Shown here piece by piece: positions 44,323 to 54,045 of a stretch of 64,000 nt of DNA. Each line of letters starts with the position of its first letter. The stretch's first letter is position 1. The notes beneath the pieces were generated by a model. The model saw only the letters and a program-made list of their open reading frames with translations. It was not told the origin of the DNA and made no database searches. This stretch comes from an uncultured Hellea sp. (GTDB lineage: Bacteria; Pseudomonadota; Alphaproteobacteria; Caulobacterales; Maricaulaceae). Made by a program: the position numbers and the translations under genes. The stretch covers positions 1 to 64,000 of the forward strand of contig CAJQGR010000007.1 in NCBI GenBank assembly GCA_905477785.1, given 5' to 3'.

Positions 44323-45936
44323 ATGACTAAAGAATTTGATTATATTATTATAGGTGCGGGTTCAGCTGGATGCGTTTTAGCTAATAGACTAAGTAAAAAA
44401 CCTAATGTAAAAGTTGCTTTGATAGAAGCAGGCGGGAATGATACTGATCCAGCAATTCACATGCCCATTGGATATGGAAAAAGCCTTTATAACCCAAAAA
44501 TATCATGGAGCCTTAGAACTCAACCTGAACCTTTAATGAATAAGCGAATTTTACCGTTACCCCGCGGGAAGGTATTAGGTGGCTCAAGTTCAATAAATGG
44601 AATGATATATATTCGTGGGCATAAGGAAGATTATAATACGTGGGCCAACCTTGGCTGCAAAGGCTGGGGGTTTCAAGATATTTTACCTTATTTTAAAAAA
44701 TCAGAAAATTATAAATCGGGTAAAAATAGATTACATGGTGGAAACGGTCCCTTAACTGTTTCAGAAATTATTGATAAAAATCCGACTAACGACTCAATTA
44801 TTAGAGCATTTACTGAATACGGTATTCCTAAGAATTATGACTTCAACGGTGATTACCAAGAAGGCGTAGGCTACTATGATGTAAATATAAAAGATGGTAA
44901 AAGATGCTCAACTTCCACTGCTTTTTTGGAACCGGTTAAAAAAAGAAAAAATCTTTTTATTCTTACGCATACGTATGTTAAAAAAATAAATTTCGAAAAT
45001 AAATGTGCAAAAAGTGTAGTTGTTGATAATAGAAAAAAAACAGAAACACTCAGGGTGAACAAAGAAATTATTCTTTCTGCTGGTACTTATAAAAGCCCTC
45101 AACTTTTGCAGTTATCAGGTATCGGCTCAGCTCAATTTCTTAAGTCTATAGGCATTAAAGTTTTATTTAATAGCCCTGAAGTAGGAGAAAACCTTCAAGA
45201 TCACTACATGGCGCCAATGGCCTGGTCACTTAAACCAAGAGCATTTAGTTATAACAATGAATTACGAAACTTAAATTTAATTAAAAATATAATAAAATAT
45301 TATCTTTTTCGAAAAGGTCCAATGACCATCCCTGCAGCATCAGTTGGAGCCTTTATAAAAAGTAATGAAAGCTTAGACCGTCCTGATTTGCAGTTCCACT
45401 GCTTGGCGGTAACCGGTGATCTTTCAGCCGCAAGCAGGGGAGAAAATGCAAAATTAACTAAGTACCCAGGACTTACAATTGGGGGAGCCCAGTTGCGACC
45501 GCAATCGCGTGGATTTGTAAAATGTGCATCAAATGATCCATTTGATGATCCAGTAATATCTCATAATTATCTGTCGGCCGAAATGGATAGACATTTAATA
45601 ATAAAAGCAATGGATATATCTAGAGAACTAGCAAAAATGCCATCATTATCAAATATCATTGATCAAGAAAAACTTCCTGGGCATAATATTATAACCAATG
45701 ATGAAAAAATAGAATGGCAGCTAAAACTTGGCACTACAATGTACCACCCTGTTGGTACTTGTAGGATGGGAAATGAAAGACATTCAGTAGTAGACTCTAA
45801 TTTACAAGTAAATGGTGTTCAAGGGTTGCGCGTTATTGATGCCTCAATAATGCCACGAATTGTTTCAGGTAATACAAATGCTGCTACTATAGCAATCGCA
45901 GAAAAAGGCGCAGAATTGATAATTAATAAAATGTAA
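44323..45936 (+). CDS. GMC family oxidoreductase (choline dehydrogenase-like)
   Basis: From ATG 44323 the product is 537 residues. It has the FAD loop DYIIIGAGSAGCVLANRL at the N terminus, the GMC signature PRGKVLGGSSSINGM near 80-95, and the C-terminal catalytic region YHPVGTCRMG and GNTNAATIAIAEKGA. It oxidises an alcohol, possibly a steroid side-chain or conjugate hydroxyl. The alternative ATG 44311 lies inside an operator hexamer (ATGCGTAA) and adds four residues, so I prefer 44323. Confidence 0.85.
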   Translation: MTKEFDYIIIGAGSAGCVLANRLSKKPNVKVALIEAGGNDTDPAIHMPIGYGKSLYNPKISWSLRTQPEPLMNKRILPLPRGKVLGGSSSINGMIYIRGHKEDYNTWANLGCKGWGFQDILPYFKKSENYKSGKNRLHGGNGPLTVSEIIDKNPTNDSIIRAFTEYGIPKNYDFNGDYQEGVGYYDVNIKDGKRCSTSTAFLEPVKKRKNLFILTHTYVKKINFENKCAKSVVVDNRKKTETLRVNKEIILSAGTYKSPQLLQLSGIGSAQFLKSIGIKVLFNSPEVGENLQDHYMAPMAWSLKPRAFSYNNELRNLNLIKNIIKYYLFRKGPMTIPAASVGAFIKSNESLDRPDLQFHCLAVTGDLSAASRGENAKLTKYPGLTIGGAQLRPQSRGFVKCASNDPFDDPVISHNYLSAEMDRHLIIKAMDISRELAKMPSLSNIIDQEKLPGHNIITNDEKIEWQLKLGTTMYHPVGTCRMGNERHSVVDSNLQVNGVQGLRVIDASIMPRIVSGNTNAATIAIAEKGAELIINKM

Positions 45937-47847
45937 TTATTTTATCCAAATAGCTGAACTCCATGCACGATCCTGAATAGTAGCCTGCATATTTGGATTC
46001 GGAGGTGTTCCATTGCGAACCGCATCCCAAGTACTCCAACGACACTTTGGGTTTTCCAATACACGAATATAGTAAGCAGATTTTTGCCCAGGAATATAGT
46101 TAGGGTCAGACCAAAGCGCTTTGAGTTCGCTACTACCCGTCTCATCATTCGTTTGACAGTTAGATAAATCAACTGATGCGCCATTTTCAGGACATCTATT
46201 TGTGTCAGGGGATGGCTGAAGATCTCCTGCACAAGAAATATCATAAATCTGCTCAAGGTTATCAGTTTCATCCGACCAAACCTTTATAATTTGTATTCGC
46301 TGTAAAGGGTATCCATCAGGATCCTTTATGGCCCATGCAATAAAATCTGGTGAATTAGTTCCACTACTTTTAGTACCACCCATTGGTACTCCATTTTTAT
46401 ATGCCTCTTCTAGCATATTTGTTGATGATAAAATCGTATCATTGTAGTTTCCTGCAAAAAAACGTGTTTTGATACGTGGCCCCGATGTTGCAAAGGTTTC
46501 TTTACGTTTCATAGCATCAAATATATCTTCGCGTGTGTTGGACTCAGCCCAAACACCAGCTAAACCAGACGCTCCGTATGAGGCAGAAGATATAAAAGCT
46601 AACTCCGTCTCTTCACTTACAACATTTTCCCAAGACATTTTACCATCTGGGGGCACTGATCCTCGATTGGCAAGATCAGTATCATGCGAGAACTTACCAA
46701 AATGCTGCTCCTCAGATAACGATGGAGCACTAACATGAGTATCAGATGATCCAATAAATCCGAATTCATATGGATTTTTACCAATATTCTGCTCGATACC
46801 AATTCCTCTGGAAAGGGCCTGGCGAACAAAACTACCCGGGACTTTTTTACTCTCTGTCGCCATGCCAACCAAAATTTCATAAAGTTCATGATTTGCGAAT
46901 TCATCTTCAGGGGATAGTAAAGGGTGTGTTTCAGAGGTGCCCTTAACTTGAGTCATTTCTACTATAGGTTCATTTTTAATCCGGTTTGCTGCATAGGTTT
47001 TAGTAATGGGGGAACCATCAGACATTGTCATAGAAAACATCTGGCCGTTAGATGCGTTAGAGTTGTGAGGTATTGATAATACATCAAAGCCTTCATCCCG
47101 TTTATCATTCATCCAGTTCCAAAGGTCTTCAGGGTTTGTTGAATCAAGTGTTGAAAACAAACGTTCAGGGGCTCTATCACGAAAAATCACATTACGGTGC
47201 AAGTTAATTGCTCCCAAATTATCTGCTATTTCACCAATAATATTCATATTAGTATATTCATAAGCAGCAAAAGTTGTAAATCTACCAGGATCATAATGCT
47301 TTTCTGCTGCAAGAACATTCTCTGCCCACGCACTATCTATGAAGTCCCTATCATAAATATCTTCTATTGGGTCTCCTGTTACTATTGTTGTTCCAACCTT
47401 TGTAAAGGCTTCAATTCGAGCCTCTCTTGACCCACCAAATATTCCAAATATTGATTTTGCTGTATCTGTTTTGGAAATAGGGTTATTTCTATCACGCATT
47501 GCAGCTAGAACACCCATATATTCCCCATGATCGGTTACTCCGTAAAAATCTAAAGGGGGACCAGAAATCGTAATATCCTTACCTGCCCCATTATCAATGG
47601 TATCACCCTTTGCAAAACGGTAAGCATCATCTGCGGTTGTTCTCGTTCCTGTTATAAAAGCATCAAAAGAGTTTTTTGTATGCACATGCAAGTCACCAAA
47701 ATATGCATTTCTTGTATCAACTTTTTCAATTAAAATTGGAGTTGTTTTTGGTTCAACCACAGAAATTTCTTTTTCTGGTTTTTCCATGCAGCCTGTAGTT
47801 AACAATAGACAACATGCAGCGCTTCCTAGGTAAATATTTTTAAACAT
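45937..47847 (-). CDS. DUF3604 lipoprotein
   Basis: The 636-residue protein starts with a lipoprotein signal ending TTGC (Cys near 20) and has the DUF3604 pattern: NAYFGDLHVHTKNSFDA near 48-64, VTDHGEYMG, and later SSDTHVSAPS, histidine- and aspartate-rich motifs resembling PHP-type metal phosphoesterases. Members are common in marine bacteria and their function is unknown. It should sit in the envelope. Its stop abuts the stop of the convergent GMC gene with no gap. Confidence 0.82.
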   Translation of the reverse strand: MFKNIYLGSAACCLLLTTGCMEKPEKEISVVEPKTTPILIEKVDTRNAYFGDLHVHTKNSFDAFITGTRTTADDAYRFAKGDTIDNGAGKDITISGPPLDFYGVTDHGEYMGVLAAMRDRNNPISKTDTAKSIFGIFGGSREARIEAFTKVGTTIVTGDPIEDIYDRDFIDSAWAENVLAAEKHYDPGRFTTFAAYEYTNMNIIGEIADNLGAINLHRNVIFRDRAPERLFSTLDSTNPEDLWNWMNDKRDEGFDVLSIPHNSNASNGQMFSMTMSDGSPITKTYAANRIKNEPIVEMTQVKGTSETHPLLSPEDEFANHELYEILVGMATESKKVPGSFVRQALSRGIGIEQNIGKNPYEFGFIGSSDTHVSAPSLSEEQHFGKFSHDTDLANRGSVPPDGKMSWENVVSEETELAFISSASYGASGLAGVWAESNTREDIFDAMKRKETFATSGPRIKTRFFAGNYNDTILSSTNMLEEAYKNGVPMGGTKSSGTNSPDFIAWAIKDPDGYPLQRIQIIKVWSDETDNLEQIYDISCAGDLQPSPDTNRCPENGASVDLSNCQTNDETGSSELKALWSDPNYIPGQKSAYYIRVLENPKCRWSTWDAVRNGTPPNPNMQATIQDRAWSSAIWIK

Positions 47848-47855
47848 AATTTCTC

Positions 47856-48623
47856 TTAACTTCCTGTCCAGTTTGGCTTTCTTTTTTCTGAAAAAGCTTT
47901 AATGCCTTCAATGGCATCGTTACTATTTCTCCAATTTATAAATTCATGATAACTTTCCTGTTTGGCAATTGCATTTTCTAAACTTTCCTCGGATAGCCCA
48001 TTACTAACAGTCATTTTGGAGGCTTGGATAGCCATGGGTGCTCCCTTGAGAATATCATAGCAATATTTTTTTACTACACCCGACAATTCATCATGAGGAA
48101 CAACTTCATTCACAAACCCCATGCGCAAACCTTCTTCTGCTGAGTATTTTCTTGATGTAAGTATCATGGCCATGGCATTTTTTAAGCCTATTTGACGAGG
48201 CAGCCTATGTAAACCACCACCTAATGCTACAGCACCGACTAAAGGCTCTGGCAAGCCGAATGTACTTCTTTTACTGGCTACGATTAAATCACAAGCTAAT
48301 GCAAGTTCAAATCCACCCCCTAAAGCATATCCATCAACTGCAGCAATGACCGGTTTTGCTAAGTCGAAACGATTTATTAATCCAGCATATCCGCCTCTTG
48401 GATATTCACCATCTATACCATCATTTAAGTCACTACCAGCGCAAAAAGCTTTATCACCCTCCCCAGAAATTACTGCAACCAATTGATTTTTATTTGATGA
48501 AAAATCATCAAAAGCGGCATTCAAATTATGATGCATTTCATCAGTAATTGAATTCATTGCCTCCGGGCGATTTAGTTTTATGAAAGTGACCGGACCATCA
48601 TGGGATATGTTAACGTTCTGCAA
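47856..48623 (-). CDS. Enoyl-CoA hydratase
   Basis: The 255-residue crotonase keeps both catalytic glutamates of classical hydratase (LGGGFELALACD and FGLPEPLVG) and the oxyanion loop FCAGSDLNDG, so it is the one standard enoyl-CoA hydratase among five crotonases here. It probably serves side-chain beta-oxidation. It sits directly downstream of the KshA-like oxygenase gene with no intervening base and 8 nt before the DUF3604 gene. Confidence 0.85.
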   Translation of the reverse strand: MQNVNISHDGPVTFIKLNRPEAMNSITDEMHHNLNAAFDDFSSNKNQLVAVISGEGDKAFCAGSDLNDGIDGEYPRGGYAGLINRFDLAKPVIAAVDGYALGGGFELALACDLIVASKRSTFGLPEPLVGAVALGGGLHRLPRQIGLKNAMAMILTSRKYSAEEGLRMGFVNEVVPHDELSGVVKKYCYDILKGAPMAIQASKMTVSNGLSEESLENAIAKQESYHEFINWRNSNDAIEGIKAFSEKRKPNWTGS

Positions 48624-49736
48624 TTATTCTACCCTATTATCCATTTTGAGCTTAGTTACTTTTTTTTTATCATTACCCCACTCTGCATAAAATTGTGAAA
48701 AATATTTTCTAAATGGAAGTATTGGGCCATCGCCATCACATATACTGGGTTTCGGCATATATTTTTGACGATCCCACACTACCTTATCTTGATCCAATTG
48801 CTTACAAATTTCACGCCTCATAGCTTTTGCCAAGTTAGCCATGGGCCCTTCAGCTTCTTTTATTGGCTGAGTGAATGCAAACCTAATATGAGTTCTTTCT
48901 TGGTCTATAGGTGTTATTCCAGCTACCATCAAAGTTTCAGAAATTCCCGAAAATTTAGTCCAACTTTGTCCAGCTCCAATAGTTCCATAAGCTATAGTAC
49001 CATCAACAACACCTTTTGGGGTTGGCATTTTAGCATCAACACTTGCCGTTCGTTTATGCCCATCAAATTCAAAATTGTAATTAGGAAAATCATTTGTACC
49101 ATGAATATATTTAAAATGAGCAGCATCAACTCCATTTTCCGCCATATTTTGCACAGGCCCATGTACAATCCATTCATATTTTTTATAATCAGTCCAGTCC
49201 TTATCATGAACTTGTTCGAAAGTCTCTGGCTGCCACTTTGGGGGCTCATTAAATGGATGGTACCAAACTAATATTTGTTTGTTGCTCTCTTCAACAATCC
49301 ACTCTTTTTCGCAAGGTCTGGCAGCGGAAGGTGGTATTTTTTTTGCATAAGGTACAGCTATAACACTTCCTTTGCTATTATATTCCCATGCATGAAATGG
49401 ACACTCCAATGAGTTTCCTTTGACTCTACCGCCATAACCCATGTGTGCACCTAAGTGCTTACAGTATGCATCAATAATTCTAGCCCGTCCGTCTTCACCT
49501 CGCCAAAGAACTAAATCTTTACCAAAGTAAAAAAGAGGTTTGACTTCACCTACTAAGAGTTCATCCGAATATGCAACCATAAACCATCCAAATGGCAGAG
49601 GTAATGTATCAAGATTGCGGTCTTTAATTGAAGCTCTGTTATCAACTGAATTCATTCTCCAAGCAGTTAAGCCCTCCCCCTTCAGGCCTTCTAGTTGAGC
49701 CCATACAGCGACGTGAGATGTAGTATTCGAACTCAT
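48624..49736 (-). CDS. Rieske non-haem iron oxygenase, KshA-like
   Basis: The 370-residue oxygenase has a Rieske centre (Cys92-x-His94, Cys112-x2-His115 in ECPFHAW) and a mononuclear iron site ENGVDAAHFKYIHG (Asn201, Asp204, His207, His212). It is related to KshA but carries a C-terminal ICDGDGPILPFRKYFSQFY motif shared with the oxygenase at 61791-62813 and not with the KshA at 58320-59393. It may hydroxylate or desaturate a steroid at another position. No reductase gene lies beside it. Confidence 0.82.
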   Translation of the reverse strand: MSSNTTSHVAVWAQLEGLKGEGLTAWRMNSVDNRASIKDRNLDTLPLPFGWFMVAYSDELLVGEVKPLFYFGKDLVLWRGEDGRARIIDAYCKHLGAHMGYGGRVKGNSLECPFHAWEYNSKGSVIAVPYAKKIPPSAARPCEKEWIVEESNKQILVWYHPFNEPPKWQPETFEQVHDKDWTDYKKYEWIVHGPVQNMAENGVDAAHFKYIHGTNDFPNYNFEFDGHKRTASVDAKMPTPKGVVDGTIAYGTIGAGQSWTKFSGISETLMVAGITPIDQERTHIRFAFTQPIKEAEGPMANLAKAMRREICKQLDQDKVVWDRQKYMPKPSICDGDGPILPFRKYFSQFYAEWGNDKKKVTKLKMDNRVE

Positions 49737-50614
49737 TACTTATCCTCTAACTTAAAAACTTTTATTGCATTTTCTCGCAAAAATTTTGGCCATACATGTT
49801 TTTTCAAGGGTACATTTTCCATATCAGTAAAAATACGGTCTAAACTTAAACCCATTGGAAAATATCCTGCATAAATGATTTTATCTGCACCTCTAGTATT
49901 CGCATATTCAATTATTGCTTTTGGATAATGCTTGGGGGCAAAGGCTGAAGTGGAATAATATAAATTGGGGTACTTTATCATTAGTTTTACAGCCAAATCT
50001 TCCCAAGGCTGAGCTCCATGTCTCATCACAATTTTTAGTTCAGGAAAAAACCAGCAAACTTCGTCCAGATGTTCAACTTTTTGAGTGTGCATGGGTATTC
50101 TGGGGCCAGGAACGCCAACATTGAGCACCATAGGTATATCTAGCTCTACACAGGCAGCATAAAGCGGATACATCCGTGCATCATTTATAGCAACTTGTGG
50201 GCAAGTTCCTGCAGGAAAAACAGAGGCTGATTTTATACCATATTTTTGATAAAGAAATTTTAACCTTTTTACTTCTTTCATACCGCCATTCGGATTACAC
50301 GGCACATCAAAAAAGAAACGTTTAGGGTAATTTTTTGCAGCTTGTTCGGAGGTTTTATCATTATTAAAACCAACCATGGCCATTTCAATGTTATAGGCAT
50401 TCATTTGCGTAACTGTCCAACTTACGAAGTTAACCTCATCTGCAGATGGCTCTGGTATATCTTTAAACATATATTGCGCAGGCATTTTAAACATATCACG
50501 ACTCTGTTGGTCATTTAGCAAAGGACGAAAGCTACTGTACCAATCGGATCTATCCGCATGCGTGGGTATGCCTAACATTGTATCAATTATTTTTATGTCT
50601 TTAGGATACGTCAT
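49736..50614 (-). CDS. Amidohydrolase-fold protein lacking usual metal ligands
   Basis: The 292-residue protein resembles the amidohydrolase-2 (ACMSD-like) family in its C-terminal half (VMRHGAQPWEDLAVKL, then YAGYFPMGLSLDRI). The N-terminal metal motif D-x-H-x-H is not present (IDTMLGIPTH) and the late aspartate of FGSDYP-type motifs is replaced (AGYFP), so a standard zinc hydrolase is doubtful. It overlaps the Rieske gene by 1 nt and the ligase gene by 14 nt, so it is co-translated with both. Confidence 0.7.
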   Translation of the reverse strand: MTYPKDIKIIDTMLGIPTHADRSDWYSSFRPLLNDQQSRDMFKMPAQYMFKDIPEPSADEVNFVSWTVTQMNAYNIEMAMVGFNNDKTSEQAAKNYPKRFFFDVPCNPNGGMKEVKRLKFLYQKYGIKSASVFPAGTCPQVAINDARMYPLYAACVELDIPMVLNVGVPGPRIPMHTQKVEHLDEVCWFFPELKIVMRHGAQPWEDLAVKLMIKYPNLYYSTSAFAPKHYPKAIIEYANTRGADKIIYAGYFPMGLSLDRIFTDMENVPLKKHVWPKFLRENAIKVFKLEDK

Positions 50615-52262
50615 TTTGCTTCTGCTTTTTTTTTAATTGCATTATATGAATTTCTCTTACTTTATTTTTTTCAATTTTACCCATAGCATTTAATTCAAAA
50701 GGTTTATTTTGTATAATGATTTGCTCTGGTATTTTATACTTAGCTAAATTTTTTTTAGCAAAATTTAAGATGTCTTTCTCTAACAAACCATTTTTAACAT
50801 AAAGTCTTACAACTAGTGCCTCGCCCAATCTTTCATGAGGGATACCATATGCACAAATTGCGAGGACATTTTTTTGACGTCCCAATACTTGCTCAATCTC
50901 TGCACAATAAATATTTTCACCGCCTGATATGACCATATCAGTTCTCCTATCAACAATGTAGAGATATCCTTGATTATCTATTTTTCCTACATCTCCTGTC
51001 TTAAACCAATCACCTGACATACTGGCCAAAGTTTCTTTTGGTCTATTAAAGTAACCTTGCATAAGTGTGGCTCCTTTGACCCAAATTTCTCCAACTTCAC
51101 CAATGGGTAGTTTATTGCCGTTCTCACTCGTGATTTGCACATCAAACATTGGAAGTATTTGACCAGCTGCAGAGGGATTAGCAAGGTAAACATCACCAAC
51201 TGCTTGAGATATTGCTCCACATGTTTCAGTCATACCATAACCTGCACCTATGAAAGCTTTAGGAAAGGATTTATGTATTTCATTAAGCAAGTTAATCGGT
51301 AAAGCTTGCCCTCCACAAGAAACTGAAACTAATGAAGAAAGATCAAATTTTTTAAAAACAGGGGAACGTAGCAAGTCCCAATACATTGTTGGTACGCCTC
51401 CAAAATTTGATATTTTTTCCTTTTCTATCAATGACAGGGCTTTATCAGGATTCCACTTATCCATTATTACCAATTTACCACCATTGATTAAAGCAGTCAT
51501 AAACACAGCACTACAACCACTTGTATGAAATAACGGAAATATTAAAAGTGATCCGCTTTGTGGCATCTGAGACTTTAAGCTTTCAACATCAATACCATAA
51601 CTCAATGCCATTTTTTTAAGAACAACAGCCATAGCCATCTGGGTATTCATGACCCCTGATATAAATGCACCGTGAGTAATTACAGCAGCTTTAGCAACTC
51701 CAGTTGTACCTGAAGTAAAAAACATACATGCAATATCATCGCTTTCAGTCTGAGCTGCTTTGAATTGATTTGATTTCTCTGGGAAATTATCTGCAGACAA
51801 ATATTTACCTTTATAACCCTCTTTAAAAAGAGCATCTAGTCGAGCTTTATCTCCAATTACATAAACACAATTAGTATCGTTAACAGCTCGAAGCATAGTT
51901 TCACCCTTTCCCCGACTATTTATCAAAACTGCAATTCCTCCAGCATTAATTATAGCGATAAAAGCAATCATCCACTCGGGTTGGTTCTTCATGCAAATAG
52001 CTATCGTTTTACCTTTAATGTTAGTAATCTCTTTTGTTAGCCATAAGCTGAGCCCGTCTGCATAGCCAAATATATCATCAAAGCTAAGACGAATATCACC
52101 CGAAACTAAAAATTCAGTTTCACCAAATTTTCTTGCTTGGTCAAATATTGAGCCCATGCTTTTAGGAGAGTTTTTAAAAACACGAATTGACCCTTTAGAT
52201 ACAACCTCGAATACTCCACCAGGAGCCATTAACTCTTCAACTATTGGATCAGCGCTTATCAT
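50601..52262 (-). CDS. Acyl-CoA synthetase (FadD-like)
   Basis: The 553-residue adenylate-forming enzyme has FFTSGTTGVAKAAVITH near 180, in which the usual PKG reads AKA, then GYGMTETCG, GDWFKTGDVG and the C-terminal lysine in NAMGKIEKNK. It probably activates a steroid side-chain or ring-derived carboxylate. The mild change in the P-loop may lower activity but the loop glycines remain. It is the first gene of the operon controlled from array G. Confidence 0.8.
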   Translation of the reverse strand: MISADPIVEELMAPGGVFEVVSKGSIRVFKNSPKSMGSIFDQARKFGETEFLVSGDIRLSFDDIFGYADGLSLWLTKEITNIKGKTIAICMKNQPEWMIAFIAIINAGGIAVLINSRGKGETMLRAVNDTNCVYVIGDKARLDALFKEGYKGKYLSADNFPEKSNQFKAAQTESDDIACMFFTSGTTGVAKAAVITHGAFISGVMNTQMAMAVVLKKMALSYGIDVESLKSQMPQSGSLLIFPLFHTSGCSAVFMTALINGGKLVIMDKWNPDKALSLIEKEKISNFGGVPTMYWDLLRSPVFKKFDLSSLVSVSCGGQALPINLLNEIHKSFPKAFIGAGYGMTETCGAISQAVGDVYLANPSAAGQILPMFDVQITSENGNKLPIGEVGEIWVKGATLMQGYFNRPKETLASMSGDWFKTGDVGKIDNQGYLYIVDRRTDMVISGGENIYCAEIEQVLGRQKNVLAICAYGIPHERLGEALVVRLYVKNGLLEKDILNFAKKNLAKYKIPEQIIIQNKPFELNAMGKIEKNKVREIHIMQLKKKQKQNDVS

Positions 52263-52303
52263 TTGAGATAAAAAGTACCTTCGTTTTTTTATCTAGCATA
52301 TAT

Positions 52304-52372
52304 TACGCATTATGGATAATCAACATAGCTTTTTAATTACAATGCGTATTTTTTATGTTTATTTTCTACGCA
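52304..52372. promoter_or_regulatory. Operator array G, FadD / SDR divergent gap (39/24 bp)
   Basis: Core hexamers TACGCA 52304-52309, TGCGTA 52343-52348 and TACGCA 52367-52372 have centres 39 and 24 bp apart. The last two form a perfect inverted pair AATGCGTA / TACGCATT facing the plus-strand SDR. The middle site again continues into TATTTT, a possible -10 box for rightward transcription. Confidence 0.78.
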
Positions 52373-52409
52373 TTTTAAATTATAAGTTACCACATAAAAG
52401 GGGAATCTC

Positions 52410-53174
52410 ATGAGTGATTTAAAAGATAAAATTGCTATTGTTAGTGGCGGCAGTGATGGAATTGGACTTGCCATAGCAAAAAAATTAGCATCGAAAGGCG
52501 CTCATGTAATAATATGCGCCCGAAATCAAAAAAAACTATTAGAGGTAACAGAAGAAATACGAAAATCAGGTGGGAAATGCGATGGGAATGTTCTGGATAT
52601 AAGCATGGCTGAAGAATATTCACGAATGATAACAGACGTTGCTGAAAAATATGGCTTAGATATCCTAGTAAATAATGCAGCACATGTTGGCATGGGTCTA
52701 ATTGAAGATGTCAACCTCGATGAATTTCAGAAAAATTTTCGAACTAATGTGGACGCACCATACATAGCCACTAAAGCTGCAATGAAGGCTATGTCAGGAA
52801 AAGGTGGAAGTATCATAAACATAAGTTCAATAAACGGTGAGAGAGCAATGATAGGCATGTCAGGATATGGCGCATCAAAAGCTGCACTTTTACATTTCAC
52901 ACGAAACGCCGCAATGGAAGGGGCTCGTTTTGGAATTAGAATAAATTCAATAACTCCTGGACCAATAATGACTCCCGCCACAAAGGCTTGGTTTGATAGT
53001 GATCCAAATGCGGGAACTGCCATAGCTAATGCAAATCCGATGGGCAGAATAGGAACTCCTGAAGAAGTTGCGAATGTAGTATACTTTTTAGCATCTGATG
53101 AATCATCTTACATCACAGGTGCAAGCATACCTGTCGATGGCGGGAAATCTAATGAACTATACGTACCAACTTAG
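52410..53174 (+). CDS. Short-chain dehydrogenase/reductase
   Basis: The 254-residue classical SDR has SGGSDGIG near 12-19, NNAAH, NISSINGERA with the catalytic serine, and Tyr-Lys in YGASK, then ITGASIPVDGG. AGGGG lies about 7 nt before the ATG. It is followed 9 nt later by another SDR. A role in oxidation or reduction of a steroid hydroxyl is inferred from the operator and neighbours. Confidence 0.83.
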   Translation: MSDLKDKIAIVSGGSDGIGLAIAKKLASKGAHVIICARNQKKLLEVTEEIRKSGGKCDGNVLDISMAEEYSRMITDVAEKYGLDILVNNAAHVGMGLIEDVNLDEFQKNFRTNVDAPYIATKAAMKAMSGKGGSIINISSINGERAMIGMSGYGASKAALLHFTRNAAMEGARFGIRINSITPGPIMTPATKAWFDSDPNAGTAIANANPMGRIGTPEEVANVVYFLASDESSYITGASIPVDGGKSNELYVPT

Positions 53175-53183
53175 GACAAAACT

Positions 53184-54005
53184 ATGAATTTAATCAACAA
53201 AACAGCTGTAGTTACTGGCGCAGGTCAAGGAATCGGAGCTGCAATAGTGAAAAAATTATCAGAAAACGGTATACGTGTAGCTGCAATTGACCTCAACGTA
53301 GATAATGTAAAGTCAGTAATTCAATCATTAGAAGGAAATCATTTGGCTTTGGAGTGCAATGTAGGACAAAGCAAGGATGTCATCAAAACAGTTCGTAAAG
53401 CTAGAAAAATATTTGGTAGGCTAGATTATTTAGTGAATTGCGCTGGTATAGGACAAGCAAAAGGTGATGGCTCAGAAAAATTTTATGCGTCAATGAATAA
53501 AAGAAATGATGAAATTGCAAAAAATGGTAAATCAGAAACTTTTATCGACCATCTGATACATATGGAAGACGAAGGATGGGAAAGTGTTTTAGCAGTTAAT
53601 TTAAATGGAGCATTTTACGCTTGCAGAGAAGCTGTAAGAATTATGGCTGAAGATAATATTCAAGGATCAATTGTAAATATTAGCTCAACATCAGCTCAAT
53701 CTGGTGAAGGGTCACCACACTATGTTACCAGTAAATCAGCACTAATAGGGCTAACAAGACAACTTGCTAGGGAGCTTGCTCCCAGGGGGATAAGAGTCAA
53801 TGCAGTTGCACCGGGGCCAACTAACACTCCGATAATGAACGGCTTACCAAAAGAGTGGATAACCTCAATGGAACAATCTGTTCCACTAGGGCGAATGGCA
53901 AATCCCAGTGAAGTTGCTGGAGCAGTATATTACTTATTATCTGATGATGCGTCTTTTGTAACAGGATCAGTTTTAGTTGCTAATGGCGGAAGTTATTACT
54001 TCTAA
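53184..54005 (+). CDS. Short-chain dehydrogenase/reductase with insert
   Basis: The 273-residue SDR has TGAGQGIG near 11-18, Asp in IDLNVDN indicating NAD preference, NCAGI and Tyr-Lys in YVTSK. Between NCAGI and the central helix there is an insert of about 25 residues (FYASMNKRNDEIAKNGKS region, near 97-125) not found in ordinary SDRs, which may shape the substrate site. It is co-transcribed with the SDR upstream and ends 40 nt before the convergent MFS gene. Confidence 0.82.
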   Translation: MNLINKTAVVTGAGQGIGAAIVKKLSENGIRVAAIDLNVDNVKSVIQSLEGNHLALECNVGQSKDVIKTVRKARKIFGRLDYLVNCAGIGQAKGDGSEKFYASMNKRNDEIAKNGKSETFIDHLIHMEDEGWESVLAVNLNGAFYACREAVRIMAEDNIQGSIVNISSTSAQSGEGSPHYVTSKSALIGLTRQLARELAPRGIRVNAVAPGPTNTPIMNGLPKEWITSMEQSVPLGRMANPSEVAGAVYYLLSDDASFVTGSVLVANGGSYYF

Positions 54006-54045
54006 AAAATAAGGTTTTATAAGCTTTGAGTCATACTAATTAATC

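Noticed and set aside
54006..54045. Possible terminator between the SDR and the MFS gene
   Set aside because: The gap is AT-rich but I could not find a convincing GC hairpin followed by a T run.
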